Of a DNA stretch of 64,000 nt, positions 53,532 to 60,571 are shown piece by piece. The notes beneath the pieces were generated by a model, which saw only the letters and a program-made list of their open reading frames with translations, was not told the origin of the DNA and did no database searches. Source of the DNA: Candidatus Eisenbacteria bacterium (GTDB lineage: Bacteria > Orphanbacterota > Orphanbacteria > Orphanbacterales > Orphanbacteraceae); contig VGIW01000004.1 in the NCBI GenBank assembly GCA_016867715.1, positions 1-64,000 of the forward strand, in the 5' to 3' direction. Within the stretch, counting starts at the first letter, position 1; each line of letters begins with the position of its first letter. Both the position numbers and the translations under genes were made by a program.

Positions 53532-53560
53532 TTTCTACCACGCGGGGTTCAGGCGGTCAA
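53532..53560 (-). promoter_or_regulatory. Sigma-70-type promoter for the sigma-54 activator
   Basis: On the minus strand: TTGACC (53560-53555), 17-nt spacer, TAGAAA (53537-53532). The start codon is 15 nt beyond the -10, so the leader is about 8-9 nt and just contains a GGGGG. Confidence 0.6.
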
Positions 53561-53565
53561 GAAGG

Positions 53566-53598
53566 GGGCGGTGCGGACGGGGGACCGCCGCACCGCCC
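53566..53598 (-). terminator. Outward-facing terminator-like hairpin at the left end of the repeat array
   Basis: An 11-bp perfect stem (53566-53576 with 53588-53598), followed on the minus strand by CCTTCTT. Its loop and flanks are an inverted, roughly 80% similar copy of the terminator at 54151-54191. The T-run is short. Confidence 0.45.
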
Positions 53599-53677
53599 TC
53601 CCGCGGATGGAGCCGCCCGGGATCGGGATGTTCGGGGGCTGCCGCGGTTCTCTTCCGGCCGGCTCATCCGCGGGGGG

Positions 53678-54165
53678 AGTGGTCGATGAGCGCGAGGCTG
53701 AGCATGCGTCCGCGGGTGAGCCGCCGGGCGGGGACGAGGGTGGTCGGGTCTTAGGCGTTTGTCCCGGACGGCTCCACCCGCGGAGCGGGGGCGGGGGGGA
53801 GTGGTCGATGAGCGCGAGGCTGAGCGCGCGTCCGCGGGTGAGCCGCCGGGCGGGGACGAGGGTGGTCGGGTCTTAGGCGTTTGTCCCGGACGGCTCCACC
53901 CGCGGAGCGGGGGCGGGGGGGAGTGGTCGATGAGCGCGAGGCTGAGCATGCGTCCGCGGGTGAGCCGCCGGGCGGGGACGAGGGTGGTCGGGTCTTAGGC
54001 GTTTGTCCCGGTCGGCTCCACCCGCGGAGCGGGGGCGGGGGGGAGTGGTCGATGAGCGCGAGGCTGAGCATGCGTCCGCGGGTGAGCCGCCGGGCGGGGA
54101 CGAGGGTGGTCGGGTCTTAGGCGTTTGTCCCGGACGGCTCCACCCGCGGAGCGGGGGCGCGGCGG
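53678..54165 (+). repeat. Four tandem copies of a 122-bp unit with hairpin and micro-ORF
   Basis: Copies begin at 53678, 53800, 53922 and 54044, with exact 122-nt spacing; copy 1 is preceded by a partial unit from about 53646. Between copies I see only an AT-to-GC change in copy 2 and an A-to-T change in copy 3, until copy 4 diverges at its end into a terminator. Within each unit, CCGCGGGTGAGCCG (bases 33-46) pairs with CGGCTCCACCCGCGG (92-106), a stem interrupted by one bulge. Each also has GGGGAG six bases before an ATG opening a 22-codon arginine-rich frame that ends in TAG (53686-53754, 53808-53876, 53930-53998, 54052-54120). The period is not a multiple of three, so no single protein spans the array in one repeating frame. 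Confidence 0.9.
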
Positions 54166-54191
54166 TCCTCCGTCCGCGCCCCCGCCTTTTT
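54151..54191 (+). terminator. Strong rho-independent terminator at the right end of the repeat array
   Basis: GCGGGGGCGCGG (54151-54162) pairs perfectly with CCGCGCCCCCGC (54174-54185) over an 11-nt loop, followed by CTTTTT. It stops rightward transcription from the array immediately before the rpsU promoter. Confidence 0.85.
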
Positions 54192-54193
54192 GC

Positions 54194-54221
54194 TTGACAG
54201 ACCGGAAGTCCATGATACCCT
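54194..54221 (+). promoter_or_regulatory. Probable rpsU promoter
   Basis: TTGACA at 54194-54199; the best -10 at 16-nt spacing is TACCCT (54216-54221), matching 3 of 6. It lies directly after the terminator T-run. Confidence 0.45.
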
Positions 54222-54328
54222 TGCCGATAACCTCGGGTTGTGCGTGGCCTTCGAGCCGCAGTTGCCTCCCCTTGGTCTGTTTCCGGCAGCCGGTCTGCCG
54301 ATCAACGACGAAAGGTTGTGATGCCAGA

Positions 54329-54526
54329 ATGTCTCGGGTGAAGGTCAAGGACGGCGAGCCGATCGACAAGGCGATCCGGCGTTTCAAGAAGAAATGCGAG
54401 AAGGATGGGATCGTCCAGGACATGCGAAAGAAGGCTCGCTTTCTGAAACCAAGCGAACGGCGGCGCAAGAAGGCGCTCAAGGCGGAGAAGAGGCGCCGCA
54501 CGGAGGCCCTGAAGACGGGCCGTTAG
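54329..54526 (+). CDS. rpsU: Ribosomal protein bS21
   Basis: A 65-residue basic protein from ATG 54329 with AAAGG upstream (a longer frame into the repeats has no merit). It has the bS21 pattern: V-K-V-K-D-G-E-P-I-D-K-A-I-R-R-F-K-K, then R-K-K-A-R-F-L-K-P-S-E-R-R-R-K-K and a Lys/Arg tail. It sits on the 30S platform next to the anti-Shine-Dalgarno. A leader of about 100 nt contains GGCAG-CCGGT-CTGCC near 54287-54301, a small hairpin close to the start that could allow feedback control. Confidence 0.95.
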   Translation: MSRVKVKDGEPIDKAIRRFKKKCEKDGIVQDMRKKARFLKPSERRRKKALKAEKRRRTEALKTGR

Positions 54527-54620
54527 AGCGAGAGGAGGACGCGGAGGCCGCAAGACCCAAGCGCACGGTTCGATCAAACAAGCTGGCAAGACCGCTCTTG
54601 ACGACGAGGAGGAACTTGCG

Positions 54621-54818
54621 GTGCGAAGGAATCGCGAGAGTTCGTCTGTTCTCATCAAAGCGAGCCCCAACAGCACGTTTGACATCCTGCTTCAGAAGGC
54701 TCAGAAGGAAGGGCGCATCGGTGGAACACACCGTTGCGCGGTTTGCGGCATGACGCATCAGACGGAAGGCGAGGCGTTCACGTGTTGCGCGAAGCTTCGC
54801 GAGAGACCCCACAGATAG
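54621..54818 (+). CDS. Small zinc-ribbon-like protein between rpsU and rpmI
   Basis: A 65-residue protein starting GTG at 54621; GAGGAGG (54606-54612) at 8-nt spacing strongly supports the start. The N-terminal half is SVLIKASPNSTFDILLQKAQ; the C-terminal half has C-A-V-C-G, a His, then E-A-F-T-C-C-A-K, giving four Cys for a metal site. It lies between two ribosomal protein genes, 10 nt before rpmI, so a ribosome-associated role is plausible. I do not recognise the family. Confidence 0.7.
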   Translation: MRRNRESSSVLIKASPNSTFDILLQKAQKEGRIGGTHRCAVCGMTHQTEGEAFTCCAKLRERPHR

Positions 54819-54828
54819 GAAGACGAAC

Positions 54829-55026
54829 ATGCCGAAGATGAAGACCAATCGGAGCGCCGCCAAGCGCTTCCGCAAGACCGCGACCGGCAAGCTGCGCCGC
54901 AGCCGCGCGTACGCCCGGCATCTTCTCTCGGGAAAGCCCCCGAAGAGGAAGCGCCGCCTGCGCAAGTCCGCCCTTCTCGCCATCGGAGACGAGAAGAAGA
55001 TGAAGCGGCTGATGCCGCACGGCTAG
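54829..55026 (+). CDS. rpmI: Ribosomal protein bL35
   Basis: A 65-residue protein, M-P-K-M-K-T-N-R-S-A-A-K-R-F at the start and R-L-R-K-S-A-L-L-A-I-G-D near residue 43: standard bL35. Start ATG 54829, preceded by AGGAAGA. In most bacteria rpmI lies between infC and rplT; here neither is adjacent, and the gene runs straight into a palindromic element whose terminal repeat overlaps the stop codon (55024-55026). Confidence 0.97.
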   Translation: MPKMKTNRSAAKRFRKTATGKLRRSRAYARHLLSGKPPKRKRRLRKSALLAIGDEKKMKRLMPHG

Positions 55027-55237
55027 TGCCGCTCCAACTGTCTTTGGCAAACGGTTCGGGAGCGGCACTTCGCGGGGAAGGCCCCGCCGCTTGCTGAGGG
55101 CCCTTCGGGCCGCAAGCGCCTGGCCCTCCCCGCGGGCCCTACCGGGAGGGGAAGAGCGCTTCCCCTCCCGGACCCTCCCGCGCGTGCCGGCCCGGGCGTG
55201 CGAGGACCTAGGAAGATCAAGGTGGGCCGGCACTAGC
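55022..55237. repeat. Palindromic element with terminal inverted repeats and nested hairpins
   Basis: The ends match as inverted repeats: GCTAGTGCCG at 55022-55031 and CGGCACTAGC at 55228-55237, extending to 12 of 14 bases. Inside are several stems: 55026-55035 with 55059-55068; 55071-55083 with 55122-55134 (one mismatch) enclosing two further stems; 55142-55154 with 55159-55171, a perfect 13-bp stem over a 4-nt loop; and 55184-55193 with 55224-55233. None has a T-run. No coding frame is convincing. It resembles a MITE/REP-type element or a structured RNA. Confidence 0.7.
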
Positions 55238-55240
55238 AGG

Positions 55241-55277
55241 GGGCGCGGTTTCCCAAGGGAAGCCTCTTCCCGCGCCC
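55241..55277 (+). promoter_or_regulatory. Hairpin in the leader of the HEAT-repeat gene
   Basis: GGGCGCGG (55241-55248) pairs with CCGCGCCC (55270-55277); an inner TTCCC-AA-GGGAA stem lies within. It ends 15 nt before the start codon and may influence translation. No promoter is obvious. Confidence 0.4.
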
Positions 55278-55292
55278 GGGAGTCGAGGTGCC

Positions 55293-55859
55293 ATGAGACG
55301 TCTCGTGTTCGTTCTTCTTGCTCTTCTTCTCGCGGCGCCGGCGTTCGCCGAGACGCCGGAGGAGGAAGCGACCCACTATCTGCAAACGATGGTCGCTTCG
55401 GTCCGCGAGAAGAACGACCCGATGCGCAACCGGATGTTCATCAAGCTCCGTGTGCTCGGCGAGGCGTCCGTCGATCCTCTTCTCGCCGGGCTGGCCGACG
55501 AGACGCCGGATGTGCGGCGCTATCTCGCGTTCACCCTCGGCTTCTTCGATGTTCCCCGCGTGACGGATCCGCTTCTCGCGCTCTTCCGGTCCGATCGCGA
55601 GGTCTCCGTTCGAACCGCGGCTGCGGAGGCGCTCGGCCGCCTGCAGCGCCCGGAGGCGGTGGATCCGCTCGTCGCCGCCCTCGCAGACGCGAACGCATCG
55701 ATCCGCCAGTCCGCCGCCTACTCGCTCGGCCTCATCGGGGATCCGCGGGCGCGGCCTGCGCTCGAACGCGCGAAGAGCGACACGGACGAGCTGGTCCGCT
55801 TCTTCGCGGAGGAGGCTCTTGTCGAGATCGAACGGGAGGAGGCGAGGAAGAAGCGCTAG
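55293..55859 (+). CDS. Exported HEAT-repeat protein
   Basis: A 188-residue protein with a cleavable signal peptide (R-R-L-V-F-V-L-L-A-L-L-L-A-A-P-A-F-A). The mature part is a run of HEAT/PBS-lyase-type repeats: DPLLAGLADETPDVRRYLAF, DPLLALFRSDREVSVRTAAAEALGRL and DPLVAALADANASIRQSAAYSLGLIGDP. Such repeats bind other proteins and have no catalytic site. It heads a set of envelope genes (LolA-like, folC, glycosyltransferase) and probably acts in the periplasm. Confidence 0.82.
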   Translation: MRRLVFVLLALLLAAPAFAETPEEEATHYLQTMVASVREKNDPMRNRMFIKLRVLGEASVDPLLAGLADETPDVRRYLAFTLGFFDVPRVTDPLLALFRSDREVSVRTAAAEALGRLQRPEAVDPLVAALADANASIRQSAAYSLGLIGDPRARPALERAKSDTDELVRFFAEEALVEIEREEARKKR

Positions 55860-55923
55860 CCTCGCGCGCTCCATCGATCGTCATCCCCTTCCGCCGAGGA
55901 TTCCGAATCCGGGAGGTCTCTTC

Positions 55924-56616
55924 GTGTCGATTCGAAGAAGCGCGGCCGCGCGCTCGATCCTCGCAGCAGGTCTTCTCATTCTCTCGCATGCTCCCGCCTT
56001 CGGCGCCGCGGAGGAGATTCTCGCCCGTCTTCGGGAGACGAACGCGAACCTCGCCGACCTTCGAGCCTCATTCGTCCACGGAAGGGAGGTCCCTCTCTTC
56101 GACGAGCGGATTCTCTCTTCCGGCGAGCTGTTCTATCTCGCGCCCGACCGGCTGCTTCTCCAGTACGCGGATCCGGACTCGAATCGAGTCGTGATCGGGG
56201 AGGGCCATGTCTGGCTTTACTACCCCTCGCTGAGGCAGGCGCACCGCTACGACATCGATCCGGAATCCACACTCCCCGGGCTCTTTCTCGCGATTCGAGG
56301 GACTCTCGCCGGTCTCGATCGGAACTTCGTCGTGACCGGGACCGCAGGCGCGGACTCGTCGGGGGCGCCGACCGATGTTCTCGTGCTCCGGCCGAAGGAA
56401 GGAACCGCGCTCGCCGACGAGATTCGGGAGATCCGCGTGGCCGTTCGACGCGAGGACGCGCTTCCCGTGCGCACCGACTTCTTCGAGGTCTCCGGCGATC
56501 ACTCGTGGTTCACCTTCTCCCGGCACGTGCGCAACCCGCGCATCGAACCGACGGTCTTCCACTTCGAGCCGCCGGAGGGCACCGAGGTTTTCGAGGTGGA
56601 AGGGAAGACCTGGTGA
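55924..56616 (+). CDS. LolA-like outer-membrane lipoprotein carrier
   Basis: A 230-residue protein. GTG 55924 is chosen for GGGAGG 7 nt upstream; it gives a signal peptide ending A-F-G-A-A. The fold pattern is LolA: I-L-A-R-L-R-E-T-N-A-N-L-A-D-L-R-A-S-F near residue 35, S-S-G-E-L-F-Y-L-A-P-D-R-L-L-L-Q-Y, and D-G-x-x-x-W-x-Y-x-P replaced by G-E-G-H-V-W-L-Y-Y-P. LolA carries lipoproteins from the inner to the outer membrane; the many lipoproteins in this window would be clients. The partner LolCDE is not seen here. Overlaps folC by 4 nt. Confidence 0.8.
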   Translation: MSIRRSAAARSILAAGLLILSHAPAFGAAEEILARLRETNANLADLRASFVHGREVPLFDERILSSGELFYLAPDRLLLQYADPDSNRVVIGEGHVWLYYPSLRQAHRYDIDPESTLPGLFLAIRGTLAGLDRNFVVTGTAGADSSGAPTDVLVLRPKEGTALADEIREIRVAVRREDALPVRTDFFEVSGDHSWFTFSRHVRNPRIEPTVFHFEPPEGTEVFEVEGKTW

Positions 56617-57971
56617 GCCCCGCTGGGACCCGTTACCGCCGGGCGCTCGATTTCCTCGACCGCCTGGCGAATTGGGAGAGGGAGGCGGGACTTTCCTTTA
56701 CGTCCGAATCGATCCGTCTCGATCTCTTTCGGGAGTGCCTCTCCGGTCTCGGCGATCCCCAGCTTCGCTTTCGCACGATCCTCGTCGCCGGGACGAAGGG
56801 GAAGGGCTCCACCTCGTATCTTCTCGCACGTCTTCTCCGCGCCCACGGGCTCAAGGTCGGGCTCTATGTCTCGCCGCACCTCTCCGATGTCCGCGAGCGG
56901 ATCCGCCTAAACGAGGTCCCGATCCCGAGAATCGCCTTCGCCGAGCGGATCGAGAGGCTGCGGGAGACGCTCCCCTTCTTTCAAGAGGTCGGTCGGTCGC
57001 GGACCTATTTCGAGACCATCACCGCCGCCGCCTTCTTGTACTTCGCCGAGGAGAAGGTCGACTGCGCCGTGCTCGAGGTCGGGTTGGGGGGGCGCCTCGA
57101 CGCGACGAACGTCGCGGAGCCGGAAGTGTCGATCGTCACGCCGATCAGCCGGGACCACATGCGCGCCCTCGGACGGAACGTCCTCGCCATCGCCGGGGAG
57201 AAGGCGGGGATCCTGCGCGCGAACGGCGCCGCCGTGATCGGGAGGCAACCGCCGCGCGTCGCGCGTCTCCTCGCCGAGAGAGCGCGAGCGATCGGCTCGC
57301 GCGTCCGGCTTTATGGTGTCGATTTCCGCTCGCGGAACGCCTCGGTCGGCGAGGGAGGAACCTGTTTCGATTACGCGGCGGGAAGCGATGTCTGGCGCGC
57401 CGTCCGCCTCGGTCTTCTCGGCCGGCACCAGGCGGTCAACGCGGCGGCCGCGATCCATGCGCTCTCGCTCGTCCTCCCCATCGTGGACGAAGGAACGGTC
57501 CGCCGGGCGCTCGCAGGCGCCCGCTGGGCGGGACGGGGTGAGCTCCTTCGCGCGGAGGATCCGCCGGTCCTTCTCGACGGCGCGCACAACGGGCACTCCG
57601 CCGAGGTGCTCGCGCGCCTTGTCCGCGACCTCTTCCCCGGGCGCCGCTGTCTGCTTCTCTTCGGCTCCTCCAAGGGGAAAGAGCACGCGATCATGTTCCG
57701 CCGCCTTCTTCCGACGGTCTCGGAGGTGATCCTCACCGAGTCCGCGCACCCGAGACACCGCCCCGCCGCCGAGCTCCTCGCGATTCTTCGAAGAGAGAAC
57801 GAGACGCTCCCTTGTCTCGTCGTTCCGCGCGCCGAGGAGGCGCTTCGGATCGCGCTTGCCCGGCAAGAGGGCCGTCCGCTTCTCATCGCCGGTTCCCTCT
57901 ATCTCGCGGGCGAGATGCGGGTGCTCTTCCGAAGGCTCCTTGCCGAGCGGCGGATCGCCGTGATAGCCTGA
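56613..57971 (+). CDS. folC: Folylpolyglutamate/dihydrofolate synthase
   Basis: A 452-residue protein starting GTG at 56613 within the LolA-like stop. Mur-ligase family: P-loop ILVAGTKGKGSTS near residue 50, Y-V-S-P-H-L-S-D-V-R-E-R-I (folate site), E-V-G-L-G-G-R-L-D-A-T-N, I-A-G-E-K-A-G-I-L-R, and L-D-G-A-H-N-G-H-S-A near 320. It adds glutamate to folates and probably dihydropteroate too. Confident of family; whether bifunctional is not visible. Confidence 0.95.
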   Translation: MSPAGTRYRRALDFLDRLANWEREAGLSFTSESIRLDLFRECLSGLGDPQLRFRTILVAGTKGKGSTSYLLARLLRAHGLKVGLYVSPHLSDVRERIRLNEVPIPRIAFAERIERLRETLPFFQEVGRSRTYFETITAAAFLYFAEEKVDCAVLEVGLGGRLDATNVAEPEVSIVTPISRDHMRALGRNVLAIAGEKAGILRANGAAVIGRQPPRVARLLAERARAIGSRVRLYGVDFRSRNASVGEGGTCFDYAAGSDVWRAVRLGLLGRHQAVNAAAAIHALSLVLPIVDEGTVRRALAGARWAGRGELLRAEDPPVLLDGAHNGHSAEVLARLVRDLFPGRRCLLLFGSSKGKEHAIMFRRLLPTVSEVILTESAHPRHRPAAELLAILRRENETLPCLVVPRAEEALRIALARQEGRPLLIAGSLYLAGEMRVLFRRLLAERRIAVIA

Positions 57972-58034
57972 CCGCGCGAAGAACCGATCACGCCGGAAGA
58001 GCGAGAGCCCCTGGAAGGACGAACCGGTCCCGCC

Positions 58035-59795
58035 GTGCGGTACACTCACCAACGTTCCCTGCTTGCCGCCCTCTTCCTCTTCGCGGTCGTGCTCCGCCTC
58101 TTCTATCTTTTCGACCTCAAGGATGATGCGCTCGCCGATCGATTGCTCCTCGATCCGGGAGCCTACGATCGAAAAGCCGCCGCGATTCTCGAGGGAAAGA
58201 GCCCCGATCCCGGCCGGGCTTTCTATCAGGCGCCTCTCTACGCCTATTATCTCGCGGGCGTGTACGCGGTCGCCGGGCGCGATCTGGACGCGGTGCGGGT
58301 CGTTCAGGTCCTTCTCGGCGGCGCGTCCGTCGTGCTCATCGCCCGGATCGGGTTCGTGTTCTTCGGTCTCCCCACCGGATGGCTCGCCGGAGCGGCGGCC
58401 GCGCTCTACGCCCCCTTCCCGTTCTTCGAGGCGCAAATCATGAAGACCAGCCTCGGCGTCTTTCTCCTCCTCGCCGGGTTCCTCATGCTTGCAGCGGGGA
58501 AGAACTGGAGAGGAGCCCTCGCGGGGGGCTTCCTCGTCGGCCTCGCAGCGCTCGCACAGGAGAACGCGCTCCTCCTTCTTTTCGCGGCGGCGCTCGGGGC
58601 GGCATGGGGGACGAGGCCGCGAGGCGGCAGTCTCCGCAGGGCTCTTCTCGTTCTCGCGGGGGGATCGTGCGCTCTCGCCCCGGTCGCGATCCGGAACCGC
58701 GCGGTCTCCGGGGAATGGGTTCTCATCACGTCGCAGGGAGGTCAAAACTTTTATATCGGAAACAACGAGCGGGCCGAGGGGACCTACACGAGCCTCCCCT
58801 TCGTTCGTCCGGACCCGCGCCACGAGGAGGAGGACTTTCGAATCGAGGCGGAACGCCGCCTCGGGAGAGCGGCCGCTCCATCCGAAGTCTCCCGCTTCTG
58901 GTACGAGGAGGGGTTGCGATGGATGCGCGCGCACCCAGGGGACGCCGCCGCGCTCGTCGTAAGAAAGGCCTTGCTCTTCTGGAACGCGCTCGAGCTTCCC
59001 GACAACGAGAACTTCTACTACATGCGCGACCGCCACCTCGCCCTCCGTCTCTTCCCGCTCACCTTCGGCGCGGCGGCGGTCTTCGCGCTCGCCGGGATGG
59101 TCGTCTCGCTCCGGCGTTTTCGTGAGCTCTTTCTTCTCTACGCCGGGGTCGGGGCGCCCTTCGCCGCGCTCGTCGTCTTCTATGTGTTCTCCCGCTATCG
59201 TCTGCCCGTAGTTCCGTTTCTTCTCCTCTTCGCCGCCGAGGGGGTCCGCGTCTCCGCGGAGGCCGTGCGCGGGCGCCGATGGGGCCGCGCGGCCGCGCTC
59301 GCGGGGGTTCTCGCCGCGGCGATCCTTCTCGTCCACGCCGCCCGGCCGATCGACTTCGATCCGAGGCGGGAGGGGTTTCTTCCTCTACATGTGAATCGTG
59401 CGATGCTCTTCGCGGAGGAAGGCGATGCGGCCCTGGCGATCGAGGAATACCGGGAAGCGCTACGCATCGCTCCGGACCGCCCGGCGATCCGGAAACGGCT
59501 GGCGTATCTTCTTCTGGAGGAAGGGAGAAGAGAGGAGGCGCTCCGCGAGATGGAGAGCGCGCGCGCCGGGCTTCCGCACGACGCGGCGATCCGGAACGAC
59601 CTGGCACTTCTCCTTCTCGAGGAAGGAAAGGCGGACGATGCTCTTCTTCTTCTTCGGGAGGCGGTGCGGCTCGACCCGAACCTGGAGAGCGCCCGCCGCA
59701 ATCTCGACCGCCTTCTCCGCGAGAGGGGAGAGGATGCGGTGGGGGTTCGCGTTCTCGAGTCGGCGGACGGCCTGAGAGCCGGGGAGGCGCGATGA
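58035..59795 (+). CDS. GT39-like membrane glycosyltransferase fused to TPR domain, copy 2
   Basis: A 586-residue protein starting GTG 58035. It has the same plan as the 24816 gene: a first membrane helix, an acidic loop (R-L-L-L-D-P-G-A-Y-D-R-K-A), about ten helices, the shared periplasmic motif N-F-Y-I-G-N-N and V-F-S-R-Y-R-L-P-V-V-P. TPR repeats cover residues ~450-560 (MLFAEEGDAALAIEEYREAL; LALLLLEEGKADDALLLLRE). It is shorter than copy 1 by the second TPR run. Substrate unknown. It overlaps the next start by 4 nt. Confidence 0.82.
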   Translation: MRYTHQRSLLAALFLFAVVLRLFYLFDLKDDALADRLLLDPGAYDRKAAAILEGKSPDPGRAFYQAPLYAYYLAGVYAVAGRDLDAVRVVQVLLGGASVVLIARIGFVFFGLPTGWLAGAAAALYAPFPFFEAQIMKTSLGVFLLLAGFLMLAAGKNWRGALAGGFLVGLAALAQENALLLLFAAALGAAWGTRPRGGSLRRALLVLAGGSCALAPVAIRNRAVSGEWVLITSQGGQNFYIGNNERAEGTYTSLPFVRPDPRHEEEDFRIEAERRLGRAAAPSEVSRFWYEEGLRWMRAHPGDAAALVVRKALLFWNALELPDNENFYYMRDRHLALRLFPLTFGAAAVFALAGMVVSLRRFRELFLLYAGVGAPFAALVVFYVFSRYRLPVVPFLLLFAAEGVRVSAEAVRGRRWGRAAALAGVLAAAILLVHAARPIDFDPRREGFLPLHVNRAMLFAEEGDAALAIEEYREALRIAPDRPAIRKRLAYLLLEEGRREEALREMESARAGLPHDAAIRNDLALLLLEEGKADDALLLLREAVRLDPNLESARRNLDRLLRERGEDAVGVRVLESADGLRAGEAR

Positions 59796-60571
59796 TCGCG
59801 GCGCTCATCCTCTTGCTCCCCCTCGCGTGGGTCGGGGAGTTCCCGCCGCTCCACCGAGCCGAGCGGTCGGAGGTCGACCGGCTTCTTCGCGATGAACGGT
59901 GGGCCGCGCTCGACCATGAGGAGAAGCTCCTCGCGCTCGCGCGGCTTCGGGTCGGGACCCCTTACGCGCTCGGGTGCTTGGGCGAGGAGGCGGAGCCGGA
60001 CCGGGACCCGCTCTTCCGTCTCGATCGAGCGGACTGCACGGTTCTCGTCGTAACGAACGCGGCGCTCCTTCGCGCGCGATCCCTCGACGACGCGCGCGCC
60101 CGGATCCGGAGCGTTCACTACCGGGACGAAATCCCGTCGTACGCCTCGCGCTTCCACTTCACGGCGGACCGCATCGTTTCTTCGCCTTTCTTCGCCGACA
60201 TCACCCGAGACGCCGCGCCCGATTCGCTCCTTCGCCTGGTCCGCGTGCTCCTCAATCGGAAGGCTTCGGGAGAGGCTCTTCTTCCGATCCCCTGGGAGCG
60301 CGAGATGGAGATGCGCTACCTTCCCACGGCGCGAGTGACCGAGGAGGTCCTCGACCGGCTTCCGCGCGCCTGCGGGGTGGCCTTCCTCGCGGAGAAGAAC
60401 ATCCCGAACGGGTTCCTCGTTTCCCACGAGGGGATCGTTCTCGGGCGGCGCGTTCTGCATCACGCGTCCTCCGAGGCGGGCGAGGTCGTCGAGGTCCCTC
60501 TTCTTTCGTACCTCAAGCGTCCGAGCGGCGCCGACCGGTTCGATGGGGTTCTCTTCTACGCGTTTCGGTGA
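59792..60571 (+). CDS. DUF1460 family N-acetylmuramoyl-L-alanine amidase-like protein
   Basis: A 259-residue protein; ATG 59792 overlaps the preceding stop. A short hydrophobic N-terminus suggests export. The DUF1460 core is present: R-V-G-T-P-Y-A-L-G-C-L-G-E, then D-R-D-P-L-F-R-L-D-R-A-D-C-T-V-L-V (Cys nucleophile region), Y-R-D-E-I-P-S-Y-A-S-R-F-H-F-T, and a later S-H-E-G and H-H-A-S. The fold is NlpC/P60-like with Cys-His catalysis. It may trim peptidoglycan stem peptides; the exact bond is uncertain. Confidence 0.82.
   Translation: MIAALILLLPLAWVGEFPPLHRAERSEVDRLLRDERWAALDHEEKLLALARLRVGTPYALGCLGEEAEPDRDPLFRLDRADCTVLVVTNAALLRARSLDDARARIRSVHYRDEIPSYASRFHFTADRIVSSPFFADITRDAAPDSLLRLVRVLLNRKASGEALLPIPWEREMEMRYLPTARVTEEVLDRLPRACGVAFLAEKNIPNGFLVSHEGIVLGRRVLHHASSEAGEVVEVPLLSYLKRPSGADRFDGVLFYAFR

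Noticed and set aside
53678-54165. CRISPR array
   Set aside because: The units are continuous 122-bp tandem repeats with no unique spacers and no cas genes nearby.
53759-54197. 79-residue open frames spanning two repeat units
   Set aside because: They start at TTG without a ribosome binding site, rotate frame from copy to copy and overlap each other; the 22-codon frame with a Shine-Dalgarno is the better candidate.
55142-55171. Rho-independent terminator for rpmI
   Set aside because: The 13-bp stem is perfect but lacks any T-run and sits within a larger palindromic element.
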